64,000 nucleotides of DNA. Origin: Candidatus Tachikawaea gelatinosa (lineage in GTDB: Bacteria; Pseudomonadota; Gammaproteobacteria; Enterobacterales; Enterobacteriaceae). Shown here one piece after another: positions 9,473-19,992 of this stretch. The notes under the pieces are model-generated. The model saw only the letters and a program-made list of their open reading frames with translations. It was not told where the DNA came from and searched no databases. Every line of letters starts with the position of its first letter. Positions within the stretch are counted from its first letter, which is position 1. The stretch is taken from assembly GCF_000828815.1 (NCBI RefSeq), contig NZ_AP014521.1, positions 466,001 to 530,000 of the forward strand, in the 5' to 3' direction. The position numbers and the translations under genes were made by a program.

Positions 9473-9718
9473 TTATTTTTTATGATGTTGTTGAGCAAGA
9501 GCTTTTAATTGAGTATCTACTTTTTTGTTAGTACTTGCAACGTTCTCTTTCATTTTTTTAAACTCTGCATTCATTTTATTAAAATCATTAGATAATTGTT
9601 CAGTCTTTTCCATTAAATGATTAACATCAACGGTAAGTTTATCGACATTAGATTTATTTGAACAACCACTTAAAAAAATAAATGCAGCAATAATAGTACT
9701 TGCTATTTTGCGATTCAT
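9473..9718 (-). CDS. lpp: Major outer-membrane (Braun) lipoprotein
   Basis: Small lipoprotein that links the outer membrane to peptidoglycan as a trimeric coiled coil. It has 81 residues (E. coli 78). The signal peptide ends in a lipobox LSGC with Cys19; the mature part shows heptad spacing (VDKLTVDVNHLMEKTEQLSND) and ends in two lysines, the C-terminal one being the usual peptidoglycan attachment residue. In E. coli lpp also lies beside suf. Its retention implies some outer membrane-wall tether remains. Confidence 0.92.
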   Translation of the reverse strand: MNRKIASTIIAAFIFLSGCSNKSNVDKLTVDVNHLMEKTEQLSNDFNKMNAEFKKMKENVASTNKKVDTQLKALAQQHHKK

Positions 9719-9896
9719 TAATAATTCCTAGTAATAATATTTATTAGGATTGATGTTATAATAATTCTTGTGCTTTATAAATACTATCTATAGAATAATA
9801 AATTCCAAATTTATATAAAGAATTAATAGTTAGTATGTATAAAAGTTTTCATAAAGTTAATATATAATAAACTTATCAACTTTAAAAAAAATAAAA

Positions 9897-9969
9897 TGCG
9901 TCCTAATGGATTTGAACCATTGGCCTCCACTACGTCAAAGTGGCGCTCTACCAACTGAGCTAAGAACGC
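9897..9969 (-). tRNA. tRNA-Val, anticodon GAC
   Basis: Reading the minus strand gives a full cloverleaf: 7-bp acceptor GCGTTCT/AGGACGC (one G-T pair), D arm GCTC...GAGC, anticodon stem CCACT/AGTGG around loop TTGACGT with anticodon GAC, and a T arm with TTCAAAT. The length is 73 bases including discriminator A. The bases after the discriminator are TTT, so the 3' CCA is not encoded. In E. coli the tRNA-Val(GAC) genes also lie close to the riboflavin synthase gene. Confidence 0.95.
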
Positions 9970-10221
9970 AAATTAAATCAAAGTATATTATATGTGTTAA
10001 AACGTTAAAAAGTCTACACATAATTACATGAATACAATTATTTTAAAAAGAAATTTTATAAAAAAAATTCATAAAATATAATTAAAAATTTAAATATTAA
10101 TAAAATAACTACGCTGATCTATAATTTATATAATATATATATTAAAATTATCAACAAAATAAAAAATAATATATTATTATTTATTAAATTTATTTTAAGA
10201 AAAAAAAGCACACAACATATT

Positions 10222-10851
10222 ATGTTTACAGGAATCATACAAGGAATAGCAGAAGTTGTACGTATTGAAAAAAAAAAATCTTTTCATACTCATACAGTTT
10301 TATTGCCAAATAATTTATTACAACCTATATTGAAAATTGGTTCTTCCATATCATACAATGGATGTTGTTTAACAATTACATCAATTATTAATAATTTTAT
10401 CAGTTTTGATATTATTAAAAAAACATTATCATTAACTAATCTTCATATGTTAAAAGTCAAAGATCTTGTAAATGTAGAACGTTCTATGAAAATTAATGAG
10501 GAAATTGGTGGTCATATAATGACAGGACATATTATAACCACTGCAAAAATCTTACAAATTATTCCTTGTCAAAATAAAGCAACATGTTGTTTTATTTTTA
10601 AAATCACAGATATACAAAAAAAAAAATATATTTTTAATAAAGGTTTTATTGGTATTGATGGTATGAGCTTAACTATATATGAAGTAAAAAACGATATTTT
10701 TTCAGTTAATATAATTCCAGAAACATTAAAATGTACAAATCTAAAAAACAGATTAATTAATGATGTAGTAAACATTGAAATAGATTTATATACTCAAATA
10801 ATCGTTACTACTACAGAACGTTTTTTAAAAAATTTAATTTATAAAAAATAA
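10222..10851 (+). CDS. ribE: Riboflavin synthase
   Basis: Dismutates two 6,7-dimethyl-8-ribityllumazine to riboflavin, the last step of vitamin B2 synthesis. It has 209 residues (E. coli 213). The two lumazine-binding repeats are clear: MFTGIIQG...GCCLTITS in the N-terminal half and GGHIMTGHI...GIDGMSLTI in the C-terminal half. It is also called ribC in E. coli. No FMN riboswitch is evident in the 250-base leader. Confidence 0.96.
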   Translation: MFTGIIQGIAEVVRIEKKKSFHTHTVLLPNNLLQPILKIGSSISYNGCCLTITSIINNFISFDIIKKTLSLTNLHMLKVKDLVNVERSMKINEEIGGHIMTGHIITTAKILQIIPCQNKATCCFIFKITDIQKKKYIFNKGFIGIDGMSLTIYEVKNDIFSVNIIPETLKCTNLKNRLINDVVNIEIDLYTQIIVTTTERFLKNLIYKK

Positions 10852-10897
10852 AAATATTTGTTAATTTTATATGCTATAAAAAAATTATTTAAATACA

Positions 10898-11458
10898 ATG
10901 AATACTCATATTAGAAAAACAATTTGTAGTTTTAGAAAAAGTATAACGTCAACAGAACAAAAAAAAATGTCATATTTTTTAACAAAAAATATAATAAAAT
11001 TTTTTTCTTTTTTAGATTTCAAAACAATTGCTATTTATTTTTCAGTTAATGGAGAATGTAATACTAAATTTTTAGCAAAAAATTTATGGAAAAATAAAAA
11101 AAAAGTTTTTTTACCCGTATTAAATCCATTTTTACAAAAAAAATTATTATTTATACGATATTTAGAAAATACCAAATTTATAAAAAATAAATTTTCAATA
11201 CCAGAACCAATTTTAAAAAAAGATAATGTAATTAAATTAGAGGATTTAAACATAATTATATTACCAGTAGTAGCTTTTAATGAAAATGGTAATAGATTAG
11301 GTATGGGAGGAGGATTTTATGATTATACTTTGCAAAGAAAAAAAAATTTAATTATTGGAATTGCATATGATTTTCAGTTGATAAAAAATTTTTCTATAAA
11401 AAAATGGGATGTTTCATTGCCTGTTGTGATAACTCCATCTAAAATTTTTAAATTTTAA
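10898..11458 (+). CDS. ygfA: 5-formyltetrahydrofolate cyclo-ligase family protein
   Basis: Converts 5-formyl-THF to 5,10-methenyl-THF with ATP, rescuing folate from a dead-end form. It has 186 residues (E. coli 182). The C-terminal signature GNRLGMGGGFYDYTL is intact; the N-terminal R-K-rich segment fits the ATP site. In E. coli it follows the 6S RNA gene ssrS; the 46 bases upstream here are too short to hold 6S RNA. Convergent with rpiA. Confidence 0.9.
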   Translation: MNTHIRKTICSFRKSITSTEQKKMSYFLTKNIIKFFSFLDFKTIAIYFSVNGECNTKFLAKNLWKNKKKVFLPVLNPFLQKKLLFIRYLENTKFIKNKFSIPEPILKKDNVIKLEDLNIIILPVVAFNENGNRLGMGGGFYDYTLQRKKNLIIGIAYDFQLIKNFSIKKWDVSLPVVITPSKIFKF

Positions 11459-11487
11459 AATATTTAACTTTTAAATATAAAAAATTG

Positions 11488-12153
11488 CTATGATTTAAAT
11501 GAAATATTTTTAACACCATTTTTAGTACTAATTAAAACAATATCTGCACGTCTTTTTGTAAATAAACCTGCAGTAACTACACCTGGTAAACTATTAATTA
11601 AATTTTCTAAAAAAACAGGGTTAATAATATTTAAATTATGAACATCAATAATAATATTACCATTATCTGTAATAAAATTTTTACGACATATTGGTTGTCC
11701 ACCTAGATTTTTCATTTCTTTTATAATATAATTTTTTGCCATAGGAATTATTTCTATCGGTAACGGAAAAGTTCCTAACTTTTTAACTATTTTTGAAAAA
11801 TCTACAATACAAATAAACTTTTTAGCTACTGTCGCTAATATCTTTTCACGTGTTAATGCTCCTCCACCACCTTTAATCATTTGCATATTCATATTAATTT
11901 CATCTGCACCATCAATATAAAGAGATAATGTATTAATTTTATTTAAATCTAAAACAGGAATATTAAGCTTCTTTAATTTTATAGTGGATTCTTCAGAAGA
12001 AGATACTGTTCCTTTTATTTTATTTTTAATGGTGCTTAAAGCATCAATAAAATATGAAACAGTAGAACCGCTACCAATACCAATTATTGTACCGTATTTA
12101 ATATATTTAATTACAGCGTGTCCTACTATTTTTTTTAGTTTTTCTTGTTTCAT
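11488..12153 (-). CDS. rpiA: Ribose-5-phosphate isomerase A
   Basis: Interconverts ribose-5-phosphate and ribulose-5-phosphate, feeding nucleotide and histidine synthesis. It has 221 residues (E. coli 219). Seen: GIGSGSTVSYFI phosphate loop, DGADEI, and KGGGGALTREKI with the active-site lysine and glutamate. It heads a run of carbon-metabolism genes (fbaA, pgk, tktA) on the same strand. Confidence 0.96.
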   Translation of the reverse strand: MKQEKLKKIVGHAVIKYIKYGTIIGIGSGSTVSYFIDALSTIKNKIKGTVSSSEESTIKLKKLNIPVLDLNKINTLSLYIDGADEINMNMQMIKGGGGALTREKILATVAKKFICIVDFSKIVKKLGTFPLPIEIIPMAKNYIIKEMKNLGGQPICRKNFITDNGNIIIDVHNLNIINPVFLENLINSLPGVVTAGLFTKRRADIVLISTKNGVKNISFKS

Positions 12154-12277
12154 ATCTTTTAAAAAAAGTTAATAAAATTTTATTAAATTTATCGAAAAAT
12201 AAAGTATGTGTTATATTAAAAACAAAAAATACGATTCATTAATCATCAATAATGTATTTTTACAAAAATTTTATTTT

Positions 12278-13372
12278 TCAAAGTCTATCAATACAATTTA
12301 GATCAGAAAACGTTTGTTTTAATCTATTTATAATAGAAATTTGTGCAGATCGCAACCATTTTCGAGGATCGTAATATTTTTTATTAGGTTGATTTTTGTC
12401 ATGAGAACTACCTATTTGTTGATGTAAATATTCTTTATTTTTTTTATAAAAATGTGAAACACCTTGCCATGTTGCCCATTGAATATCTGTATCAACATTC
12501 ATTTTTATTACACCATATTTTATAGCTTTTCTAATATCTTCTAATGAAGAACCAGATCCACCATGAAAAACAAAACTTACAATTTTGTTATTTAATGATC
12601 GATTTTTTTCTTTCACATATCTTTGTGCTTCTTTTAAAATATTTGGCATTAACTTAACGTTACCTGGACTATAAACACCATGTACATTACCAAAAGCAGC
12701 TGCAATAGTAAATTTATTATCAATTAATTGTAGTTTTTTATAAGCATAATAGATATCTTTTGGATTACTATAAAAAAATTTTTTATTTAAATTAGAATTG
12801 TTTATTCCATCTTCTTCTCCTCCAGTTAACCCTAATTCCACTTCTAAAGTCATGCCTATTTTTGACATTTTTTCTAGATATCTTTGAGAAATTTGTATAT
12901 TTTCTTCTAAAGTTTCTGCTGATAAATCAATCATATGTGATGAAAACAATGGTTTTTTATTTTTAATAAAAAAATTTTTTCCAAAGTCTAGCAATTTATC
13001 AATCCATGGAAGTAAATTTTTTGCGCAATGATCTGTATGTAAAATAACCGGAATACCATAATGCTTTGAAATGAAATGAACGTATTTAGCACCTGCTATT
13101 GCACCTATGACTGCTGCATTATTTTTTTCTTCTTCACTAGAATCTTCTTTTAGTCCTTCTCCTACTATAAATTGAGATCCACTATAAGAAAATTGAATAA
13201 TTACTGGAGAATTAACTGTTTTTGCTGTTTCTAATACTGCATTAATAGAATCTGTACCAATACAGTTTATTGCAGGGATTGCAAAAGATTGTTTTTTTGC
13301 TATTGAAAATATTTTTTGTACATCACTTCCAAATACAACACCTGGTCTTATATAATTTAAAATTTTAGACAT
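12278..13372 (-). CDS. fbaA: Fructose-bisphosphate aldolase, class II
   Basis: Zinc-dependent cleavage of fructose-1,6-bisphosphate to two triose phosphates. It has 364 residues (E. coli 359). Metal and substrate residues lie in VILHTDHCAKNLLPW, SSHMIDLSAE, GNVHGVYSPGN and HGGSGSS. It lies 52 bases downstream of pgk on the same strand; the order fbaA-pgk matches E. coli, and the epd gene that follows pgk there is absent. Confidence 0.97.
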   Translation of the reverse strand: MSKILNYIRPGVVFGSDVQKIFSIAKKQSFAIPAINCIGTDSINAVLETAKTVNSPVIIQFSYSGSQFIVGEGLKEDSSEEEKNNAAVIGAIAGAKYVHFISKHYGIPVILHTDHCAKNLLPWIDKLLDFGKNFFIKNKKPLFSSHMIDLSAETLEENIQISQRYLEKMSKIGMTLEVELGLTGGEEDGINNSNLNKKFFYSNPKDIYYAYKKLQLIDNKFTIAAAFGNVHGVYSPGNVKLMPNILKEAQRYVKEKNRSLNNKIVSFVFHGGSGSSLEDIRKAIKYGVIKMNVDTDIQWATWQGVSHFYKKNKEYLHQQIGSSHDKNQPNKKYYDPRKWLRSAQISIINRLKQTFSDLNCIDRL

Positions 13373-13424
13373 ATCTACATTCCTTAAAAAAACAAAAAAA
13401 TATCATAATCAATTATATAAAAAA

Positions 13425-14600
13425 TTACATTTTATTTTTTTCTTGTAAAATAGATAATGATGGCAAAGATTTTCCTTCTATAAATTTTAAGAAAGCGCCT
13501 CCTCCAGTAGAAATATATGAAATTTTATCTTGAATATTAAAAAGTTCAATAGCTGCTAAAGTATCACCTCCACCTGCAACAGAAAAAGAATTGCTTTCAG
13601 CAATTGCTTTAGCTAACTCTCTTGTTCCTTGTCTAAAATTTTTAAATTCAAAAACTCCTATTGGGCCATTCCATAGAATGGTTTTTGCGGTTTTTAGTAA
13701 ATTTTTTATTTTTTTAATACTTTCTTCACCACAATCCATAATTTCTTCATCACTATTAATTAAATGATTTTTTTTTATGATTGCTAAAGATTCTTCTTCA
13801 AAAGTTTTACTTACTCTTACATCAATAGGAATACATATATTATATTTTTCTTTTAAATTATTTGCTTGTTTAACAAAAGCAGGTTCATAAAGAGATTTTC
13901 CTACTTTATTTTCAATAGCAATAAATGTATTAGCAATACCTCCTCCAACAATGATAGCATCAGATAATCTCCCTAATGATTCTAATATTTTAAATTTAGT
14001 TGAAATTTTTGAACCACCAACTATAGAAACTAATGGACGTAACGGTTTAATCATTATTTGATTAAGCATTGTTATTTCTTTATGCAATAAAAAACCAATA
14101 CAAGATTGCTTTGAAAATTTAATTACACCATGAGTTGATGCTTGAGCTCGATGAGCAACACCAAAAGCATCCATAACAAAAATATCACAAAGATTAGCAT
14201 ATTTTTTTGCAAGATTGTCATTATTTTCTAATTCTCCTTTATTAAATCGTGCATTTTCTAACAGTATAATTTCATTTTTATTAAAATTTATTCCGTTCAA
14301 ATAATCTCTGATTAAATTAATTTTTATTCCTTGTATTTTTTTTTCTAAATATTGCATAATTAAATGTAAGGAAAAATCTTTATTATACTGTCCTTCTGTA
14401 GGACGACCTAAATGAGAAAGTAAAATAACCTTTGCTTTTTTTTTCAATGCATATTCAATCGTTGATAAAGCAGCATTAATTCTTTGGTAAGATATAATTT
14501 TTTTATTTTTAATCGGAACATTAAAATCTACTCTAATTAAAACGCGTTTATTAACAATATCTAAATCGTTTATTTTTTTTAAAAATTTTAAATTTTTCAT
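13425..14600 (-). CDS. pgk: Phosphoglycerate kinase
   Basis: Makes ATP from 1,3-bisphosphoglycerate in glycolysis. It has 391 residues (E. coli 387). Seen: VLIRVDFNVP, LLSHLGRPTEGQ, LLENARFNKGE, VVGGSKISTK, the nucleotide loop TILWNGPIGVFE and AGGGDTLAAIE. Coding is intact. It is probably co-transcribed with tktA upstream and fbaA downstream. Confidence 0.97.
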   Translation of the reverse strand: MKNLKFLKKINDLDIVNKRVLIRVDFNVPIKNKKIISYQRINAALSTIEYALKKKAKVILLSHLGRPTEGQYNKDFSLHLIMQYLEKKIQGIKINLIRDYLNGINFNKNEIILLENARFNKGELENNDNLAKKYANLCDIFVMDAFGVAHRAQASTHGVIKFSKQSCIGFLLHKEITMLNQIMIKPLRPLVSIVGGSKISTKFKILESLGRLSDAIIVGGGIANTFIAIENKVGKSLYEPAFVKQANNLKEKYNICIPIDVRVSKTFEEESLAIIKKNHLINSDEEIMDCGEESIKKIKNLLKTAKTILWNGPIGVFEFKNFRQGTRELAKAIAESNSFSVAGGGDTLAAIELFNIQDKISYISTGGGAFLKFIEGKSLPSLSILQEKNKM

Positions 14601-14644
14601 AATGATATTATGTCTCGTTTTTCTATAAACTATGTTGATATTTT

Positions 14645-16639
14645 TTACAAAATTTTTTTTGCTTTATTTACTATATTCTCAACAGTTAAACCAAATAATT
14701 GAAAAAGTTTTACACTAGGTGCAGATTGCCCAAATTCATTTAAGCCTATGATAATCCCATTGAAACCAATATATTTATACCAAAAGTCAGAAACACCTGC
14801 TTCAATGACTATTCTTTTCAAAATCTTAGGAGGTAAAACAAAATCACGATAATATTTTTCCTGTTTATCAAAAACGTCAGTAGAAGGCATAGATACAACT
14901 CTTACTTGATATCCTTCTTTGGATAAAATAGAATAAGCAGAAACTGCTAAGTCTATTTCTGACCCAGTAGCAATCAAAATTAATTCTGGATTTTTATCAC
15001 AATCTTTTAATATATAACCCCCGCGCGATATATTTTTTATTTGTTTTTGGTGTCTATTTTGTGCAGATAAATTTTGTCTAGATAAAACTAATACGGTAGG
15101 CCCAGTAAAATTTTCAATAGCATATTTCCATGCTATAGCGCACTCAATTTGATCGCATGGACGCCAAACACTGACATTTGGGATCATTCTAAGACTAGAT
15201 AATTGTTCTATTGGTTGATGGGTTGGTCCATCCTCACCTAATCCAATAGAATCATGTGTACAAATAATTATTTGTTGTATTTTCATTAAAGCAGCCATAC
15301 GTACGGCATTTTTTGCATATTCAATAAACATAAGAAACGTTGCTGTATATGGAATAAAACCATTATGTAATGCAATACCATTGGCAATGGCTACCATTCC
15401 AAATTCCCTAACACCATAATAAATATAATTTCCTGCTGGATTTATATTAATTGGTTTTGATCCAGACCACAAAGTAAGATTGCTAGGTGATAAATCTGCA
15501 GATCCTCCTAAAAAATTAGATAAAATTTTTCCAAATTCTTCAATAGTTTTTTGAGAAGCTTCACGAGTCGATATATTAATAGGATTGTTATATATTTTAT
15601 TTATAAATTTTTGTGAATTTTCTTCCCAATTTTGGGGTAATTTATTTACAATTATTCTTTCAAACTCATTAGCTAGTTGAGGATATATTTTTTTATATTC
15701 AGAAAAATTTTTATTCCATACTTGTTCTTTAATTTTTCCTATTGCTTTTGCATTCCATTTTTTATAAATATGATCTGGAATCTCGAATTTAGAATATTTC
15801 CAATTTAGTTTTTTACGTGTTAAAATAATTTCATCTTCTCCTAATGGTGCGCCGTGTGCTTCGTTTTTTCCATGTTTATTAGGAGAACCAAAACCAATAA
15901 CTGTTGTGCATATTAATAATGAAGGTTTATTATTATTAATGCTTTTAGCTTGGTCAATTGATTTTTTTATTTCTTCTGAATTATGTCCATCAATATTTTT
16001 TATTACATTCCATCCATATGCTTCAAATCTTTTTGCTGTATCATCTTTAAACCAACCGTCTATTTTTCCATCTATTGATATTCCGTTGTTATCGTAAAAA
16101 ACGATTAGTTTTCCTAATCTCAACGTGCCAGCTAAAGAAGATACTTCATGAGAGATACCTTCCATCATGCAACCATCTCCTACAAAAGCATATGTATAAT
16201 GATCTATAATATTAAAATTAGGACGATTAAATTGTGCTGCAAGAGTTCGCTCAGCAATTGCAAAACCAACTGCATTAGCTAAACCTTGCCCTAATGGACC
16301 GGTTGTTGCTTCAATGCCGACAGTATGTTTATATTCAGGATGTCCAGGTGTTTTTGAAAACAATTGTCTAAAATTTTTTAATTCAGATAAAGGTAAATCA
16401 TAACCAGTTAAATGTAAAAGACTATAAATTAACATAGAACCATGACCGTTTGAAAGAACAAAACGATCACGATCAATCCATTGAGGATTACTTGGATTAT
16501 GTTTTAAATAATCACGCCATAAAACTTCAGCAATATCTGCCATACCCATTGGCGCTCCAGGATGACCTGATTTCGCTTTTTGTATAGCATCTATACTTAA
16601 AAAACGAATAGCGTTAGCAAGTTCTTTTCGAGAAAACAT
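14645..16639 (-). CDS. tktA: Transketolase
   Basis: Thiamine-diphosphate enzyme of the non-oxidative pentose phosphate pathway. It has 664 residues (E. coli TktA 663). Seen: GHPGAPMG, the TPP motif [12 protein letters not shown]...NNG, HTHDSIG-type [17 protein letters not shown], and the C-terminal domain. tktA rather than tktB is chosen because it sits between pgk and speB as E. coli tktA does. Intact. Confidence 0.95.
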   Translation of the reverse strand: MFSRKELANAIRFLSIDAIQKAKSGHPGAPMGMADIAEVLWRDYLKHNPSNPQWIDRDRFVLSNGHGSMLIYSLLHLTGYDLPLSELKNFRQLFSKTPGHPEYKHTVGIEATTGPLGQGLANAVGFAIAERTLAAQFNRPNFNIIDHYTYAFVGDGCMMEGISHEVSSLAGTLRLGKLIVFYDNNGISIDGKIDGWFKDDTAKRFEAYGWNVIKNIDGHNSEEIKKSIDQAKSINNNKPSLLICTTVIGFGSPNKHGKNEAHGAPLGEDEIILTRKKLNWKYSKFEIPDHIYKKWNAKAIGKIKEQVWNKNFSEYKKIYPQLANEFERIIVNKLPQNWEENSQKFINKIYNNPINISTREASQKTIEEFGKILSNFLGGSADLSPSNLTLWSGSKPININPAGNYIYYGVREFGMVAIANGIALHNGFIPYTATFLMFIEYAKNAVRMAALMKIQQIIICTHDSIGLGEDGPTHQPIEQLSSLRMIPNVSVWRPCDQIECAIAWKYAIENFTGPTVLVLSRQNLSAQNRHQKQIKNISRGGYILKDCDKNPELILIATGSEIDLAVSAYSILSKEGYQVRVVSMPSTDVFDKQEKYYRDFVLPPKILKRIVIEAGVSDFWYKYIGFNGIIIGLNEFGQSAPSVKLFQLFGLTVENIVNKAKKIL

Positions 16640-16725
16640 TTTTTTTCCAATAATTAATTAAAATTTTGTAGAATTAAAATATATAAAAAAATATTTTAAA
16701 TGTGTATTTATGTTTTATAAAAAAA

Positions 16726-17649
16726 TTATTTTTTTCTAAAGGTGTTTAAATAAATTAAATCTAATATAATTGTAGCAGCAGCAAGAGATGTTATACCAGA
16801 AGCATCATATGGAGGTGATACTTCAACGACATCCATTCCTATAATATTAATATCTGTTAATCCTCGAATTATTTTACCTATTTTTTCTGTACTAATACCA
16901 CCGATTACTGGTGTGCCAGTACCAGGGGCATAAGCAGGATCTAAACAATCAATATCAATACTAATATAAACAAACATATCACCAATAGTACTTTTTATTT
17001 CTTTTAAAATATTATATGTTGGTAGATTATTTACTTGAATAGAATCAAAAACTTTAAAATAAAAATTTTTGTTATATTGAGTCCGAATACCAATTTGAAC
17101 AGAATATAAAGGATCAATTAAATCTTCATTTATAGCATGGTAAAATGTACTTCCGTGATCAAAAATATTTTGACTTGGATAAGTATCAGAATGAGCATCA
17201 AATTGTATTAGTGCTATTTTACCAAAATATTTCTTATATGCACGTAATATAGGCAATGTTATAAAATGATCACCACCAATTGTTATCATATATTTTTTTA
17301 AGGATAATAATTTTTTTGCATGTAAATATAATTTATCTGAAAATTCTTGTGCATTACCCGGTGAATAGACTAAGTCACCACAATCAATAACTTGAACATA
17401 TTGACGAAAATTGAAATTCCATGGCCAACGATTTTCTTCCCATGTTAAATTAGTTGACATTTGACGAATAGAATTTGGGCCAAAACGACTACCAGAACGA
17501 CCAGACGTTGCTAAATCAAAAGGTGCACCCGTAATTACATATTGATTATCATTTTTTTCATAAGGATTAAAGCAAAGAGGTATTCGCATAAAACCAAAAG
17601 CATTAGATGTTAAAGAATTATCGCGTTCATTATTCAGAGTATTATGCAT
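16726..17649 (-). CDS. speB: Agmatinase (agmatine ureohydrolase)
   Basis: Hydrolyses agmatine to putrescine and urea with two manganese ions. It has 307 residues (E. coli 306). The metal ligands are all visible: GGDHFITLP, QFDAHSDTYP and SIDIDCLDPAYAPG. It lies 67 bases after speA on the same strand, the E. coli arrangement. With speA it makes putrescine from arginine; MetK, encoded nearby, makes the SAM that spermidine synthesis would need. Confidence 0.95.
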   Translation of the reverse strand: MHNTLNNERDNSLTSNAFGFMRIPLCFNPYEKNDNQYVITGAPFDLATSGRSGSRFGPNSIRQMSTNLTWEENRWPWNFNFRQYVQVIDCGDLVYSPGNAQEFSDKLYLHAKKLLSLKKYMITIGGDHFITLPILRAYKKYFGKIALIQFDAHSDTYPSQNIFDHGSTFYHAINEDLIDPLYSVQIGIRTQYNKNFYFKVFDSIQVNNLPTYNILKEIKSTIGDMFVYISIDIDCLDPAYAPGTGTPVIGGISTEKIGKIIRGLTDINIIGMDVVEVSPPYDASGITSLAAATIILDLIYLNTFRKK

Positions 17650-17716
17650 AAAACCTTCTTGTTAAAAAGTAATTTATAAAGATATATACAGTATATAACA
17701 TTTGTTTTTTTTAAAT

Positions 17717-19615
17717 TTATACAATTTCTTTTAAATAAGTATATCCATAAAGAACTTTTTTAAAAACTAATATAAAGTTATCAAACAATTTCTCATCAAG
17801 ATTCTTTATTTTTAATTGATTATAAAAAAAATGCATGGTTTCTTCTGGATTAACATTTATATTATTTAAAGTTTTTTTAACAGTATCATTTATATTAGAA
17901 ACTGAAATTTTAATTTTTTTATTAGGATATAAATTAATATTCACAGTCTCAACGTTACCAAAAAGATTATGCATATTTCCTAATATTTCTTGATAAGCTC
18001 CAACCATAAAAAAACCTATTAAAGGAGGTTTTTTTATATTATATCTTGGCATTGATATTGTTGTTCTAACTCCATTTTCATCTATGTAACGCTCAATTTT
18101 TCCATCTGAATCGCAAGTGATATCAAATATTATTGCTTTTCTTTTAATTTTTTCATTTAAACCTTCTAAAGGTAGAATTGGAAATATTTGATTAATTCCC
18201 CAAGAATCTGGAAGAGATTGAAATAATGAAAAATTTACGTAAATTTTATCTGCTATACGTTCTTCGAGTTCAATTAATTTTTTTTTATATTTTTTTTTAT
18301 TTTTAAAAAATTTTTGTATATAAAAACAGAGATATAAATGTAATTGTTCAGCCCAAGCACGTTCTTTTAAAGAATACAAACCTAAAGAATAACCATTTTG
18401 AATTTCTAATAATTGTTTGTTGCTTATGCGAAAAAGTTTATAGCAAACACTAGATTTTTTAGATTTCTTGATGACTTGCCAATTATTCCACATTTCTTTA
18501 ATTTTAATAATAGAATTTTTAGGTGGTATTGGTAAAATATCATGTTCATTTTTTTCAGTTTCAATTATATTAGATATTAGAACAGCATGATGAGCTGTTA
18601 AAGCTCGTCCGGATTCTGTAATAATTATAGGATGTTTTAACCCATATTTTTTACATGCTTGAGTAATTATATAAATAATATTTTTTGCATATTCATATAC
18701 ACTATAGTTAACTGAATAATCGGATTTAGAACGAGTTCCTTCATAATCTACACCTAATCCTCCTCCTATATCTAAACATTTTATTTTTACGCCTAAATTA
18801 TTAAGTTCAACAAAAAATTGAATAGACTCTTTAACACTAGATATAATATCTTTAATGTTAGGTACTTGTGATCCAATATGAAAATGTAAAAGTTCTAAAA
18901 TATTAATTTGATTAGATTGCTTTAAAATATTAATCAACTTTAGAATTTGAGAAGTTGTTAACCCAAATTTTGATTTTTCTCCACTACTCAATTCCCATTT
19001 TCCTATATTTTTTGCTGCCAGTCTAATTCTTATTCCTACAGAAGGCTTAATATTTAATCGTTTAGATTCCTCTAAAATTAAAAATATTTCACTAATTTTT
19101 TCAATAACTAAATAAACTTTATGACCTATTGTTGTACTAATAATAGCTAAACTAATGTATTCACGATCTTTATATCCATTACAAATAATTATTGAAGGTT
19201 TATTAATAGCGTATGTTAGAACAACTATTAATTCTGATTTAGATCCTGCTTCTAATCCAAATTTTTCTTTTGAACACATTAATGATTCTATAATTCTTTT
19301 TTGTTGATTAACTTTAATTGGATAAACAAGGAAATAGTTTCCTGTATATTGATATAATTTACATGCCTTTTTAAAAGATTGATTAATGAGATATAAACGA
19401 TCTCTTAAAATTTGTGGAAAACAAAATAAAACTGGAAAACGTTGATTGTTTTTTTTTCTATCATTTGCTAATTCAGTTAAATTTACGCATACACTAGACA
19501 TATTAATAGGATCTGGAAAGACTATTATGTTTCCATTATCATCTATATCATAATATTTTTCGCCCCAAAACGAAATATTATATTTTTTACATATTTTTTT
19601 TTTGTAATATTTCAT
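17717..19615 (-). CDS. speA: Biosynthetic arginine decarboxylase
   Basis: PLP enzyme converting arginine to agmatine. It has 632 residues, essentially the E. coli length. The PLP lysine is in YPIKVNQQ; other motifs are HFHIGSQ, DIGGGLGVDYEG and ESGRALTAHHAVL. First gene of speA-speB. Its start is separated from divergent metK by a 377-base spacer holding a 42-bp palindrome. Confidence 0.95.
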   Translation of the reverse strand: MKYYKKKICKKYNISFWGEKYYDIDDNGNIIVFPDPINMSSVCVNLTELANDRKKNNQRFPVLFCFPQILRDRLYLINQSFKKACKLYQYTGNYFLVYPIKVNQQKRIIESLMCSKEKFGLEAGSKSELIVVLTYAINKPSIIICNGYKDREYISLAIISTTIGHKVYLVIEKISEIFLILEESKRLNIKPSVGIRIRLAAKNIGKWELSSGEKSKFGLTTSQILKLINILKQSNQINILELLHFHIGSQVPNIKDIISSVKESIQFFVELNNLGVKIKCLDIGGGLGVDYEGTRSKSDYSVNYSVYEYAKNIIYIITQACKKYGLKHPIIITESGRALTAHHAVLISNIIETEKNEHDILPIPPKNSIIKIKEMWNNWQVIKKSKKSSVCYKLFRISNKQLLEIQNGYSLGLYSLKERAWAEQLHLYLCFYIQKFFKNKKKYKKKLIELEERIADKIYVNFSLFQSLPDSWGINQIFPILPLEGLNEKIKRKAIIFDITCDSDGKIERYIDENGVRTTISMPRYNIKKPPLIGFFMVGAYQEILGNMHNLFGNVETVNINLYPNKKIKISVSNINDTVKKTLNNINVNPEETMHFFYNQLKIKNLDEKLFDNFILVFKKVLYGYTYLKEIV

Positions 19616-19992
19616 AACACTTTCTTAAATGAAGAAATTATTTTTTTAAATTTTTGTCAATAATTGTTATTATTATAATATTATATATAAATATTAGATT
19701 TTTTATTAACGATTACATGTATAATTTATACATATAATTACAATAAAAATTGTGTTGTTAACAATTACTCAGTATTATTTTCATAATATTATGAAAATAA
19801 TACTGAGTATATCTTTAATTTCTTATATGTAAGAATTTGGTTAAAATGTTAATTTTTAAATATACATAAATAGAAATATTGCATATAAATTTTGTATTAA
19901 TAACAAACTAGCAAGTAGTTTAAATACCTAAAAAATATAACATTTTTTTGACTAAAACAAACACTTTTAAATAATTTTAATTAGGTTAAAAA
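19616..19992. promoter_or_regulatory. Divergent speA/metK intergenic region
   Basis: No gene seen. It must contain both promoters and holds the perfect palindrome at 19767-19808. A TTGACT at 19948-19953 has AT-rich hexamers downstream, but any start site would fall on the ribosome-binding region, so no promoter is called. MetJ boxes (AGACGTCT-like) upstream of metK were not seen. Confidence 0.5.
19767..19808. repeat. Perfect 42-bp palindrome
   Basis: Two 21-nt arms with no spacer: ACTCAGTATTATTTTCATAAT at 19767-19787 without its last base reads the same on the opposite strand from 19808 inward, and the remaining central bases AT/AT also pair. No T-run follows on either strand, so it does not look like a standard terminator. 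It could form a cruciform or be a dyad protein site. Confidence 0.85.
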
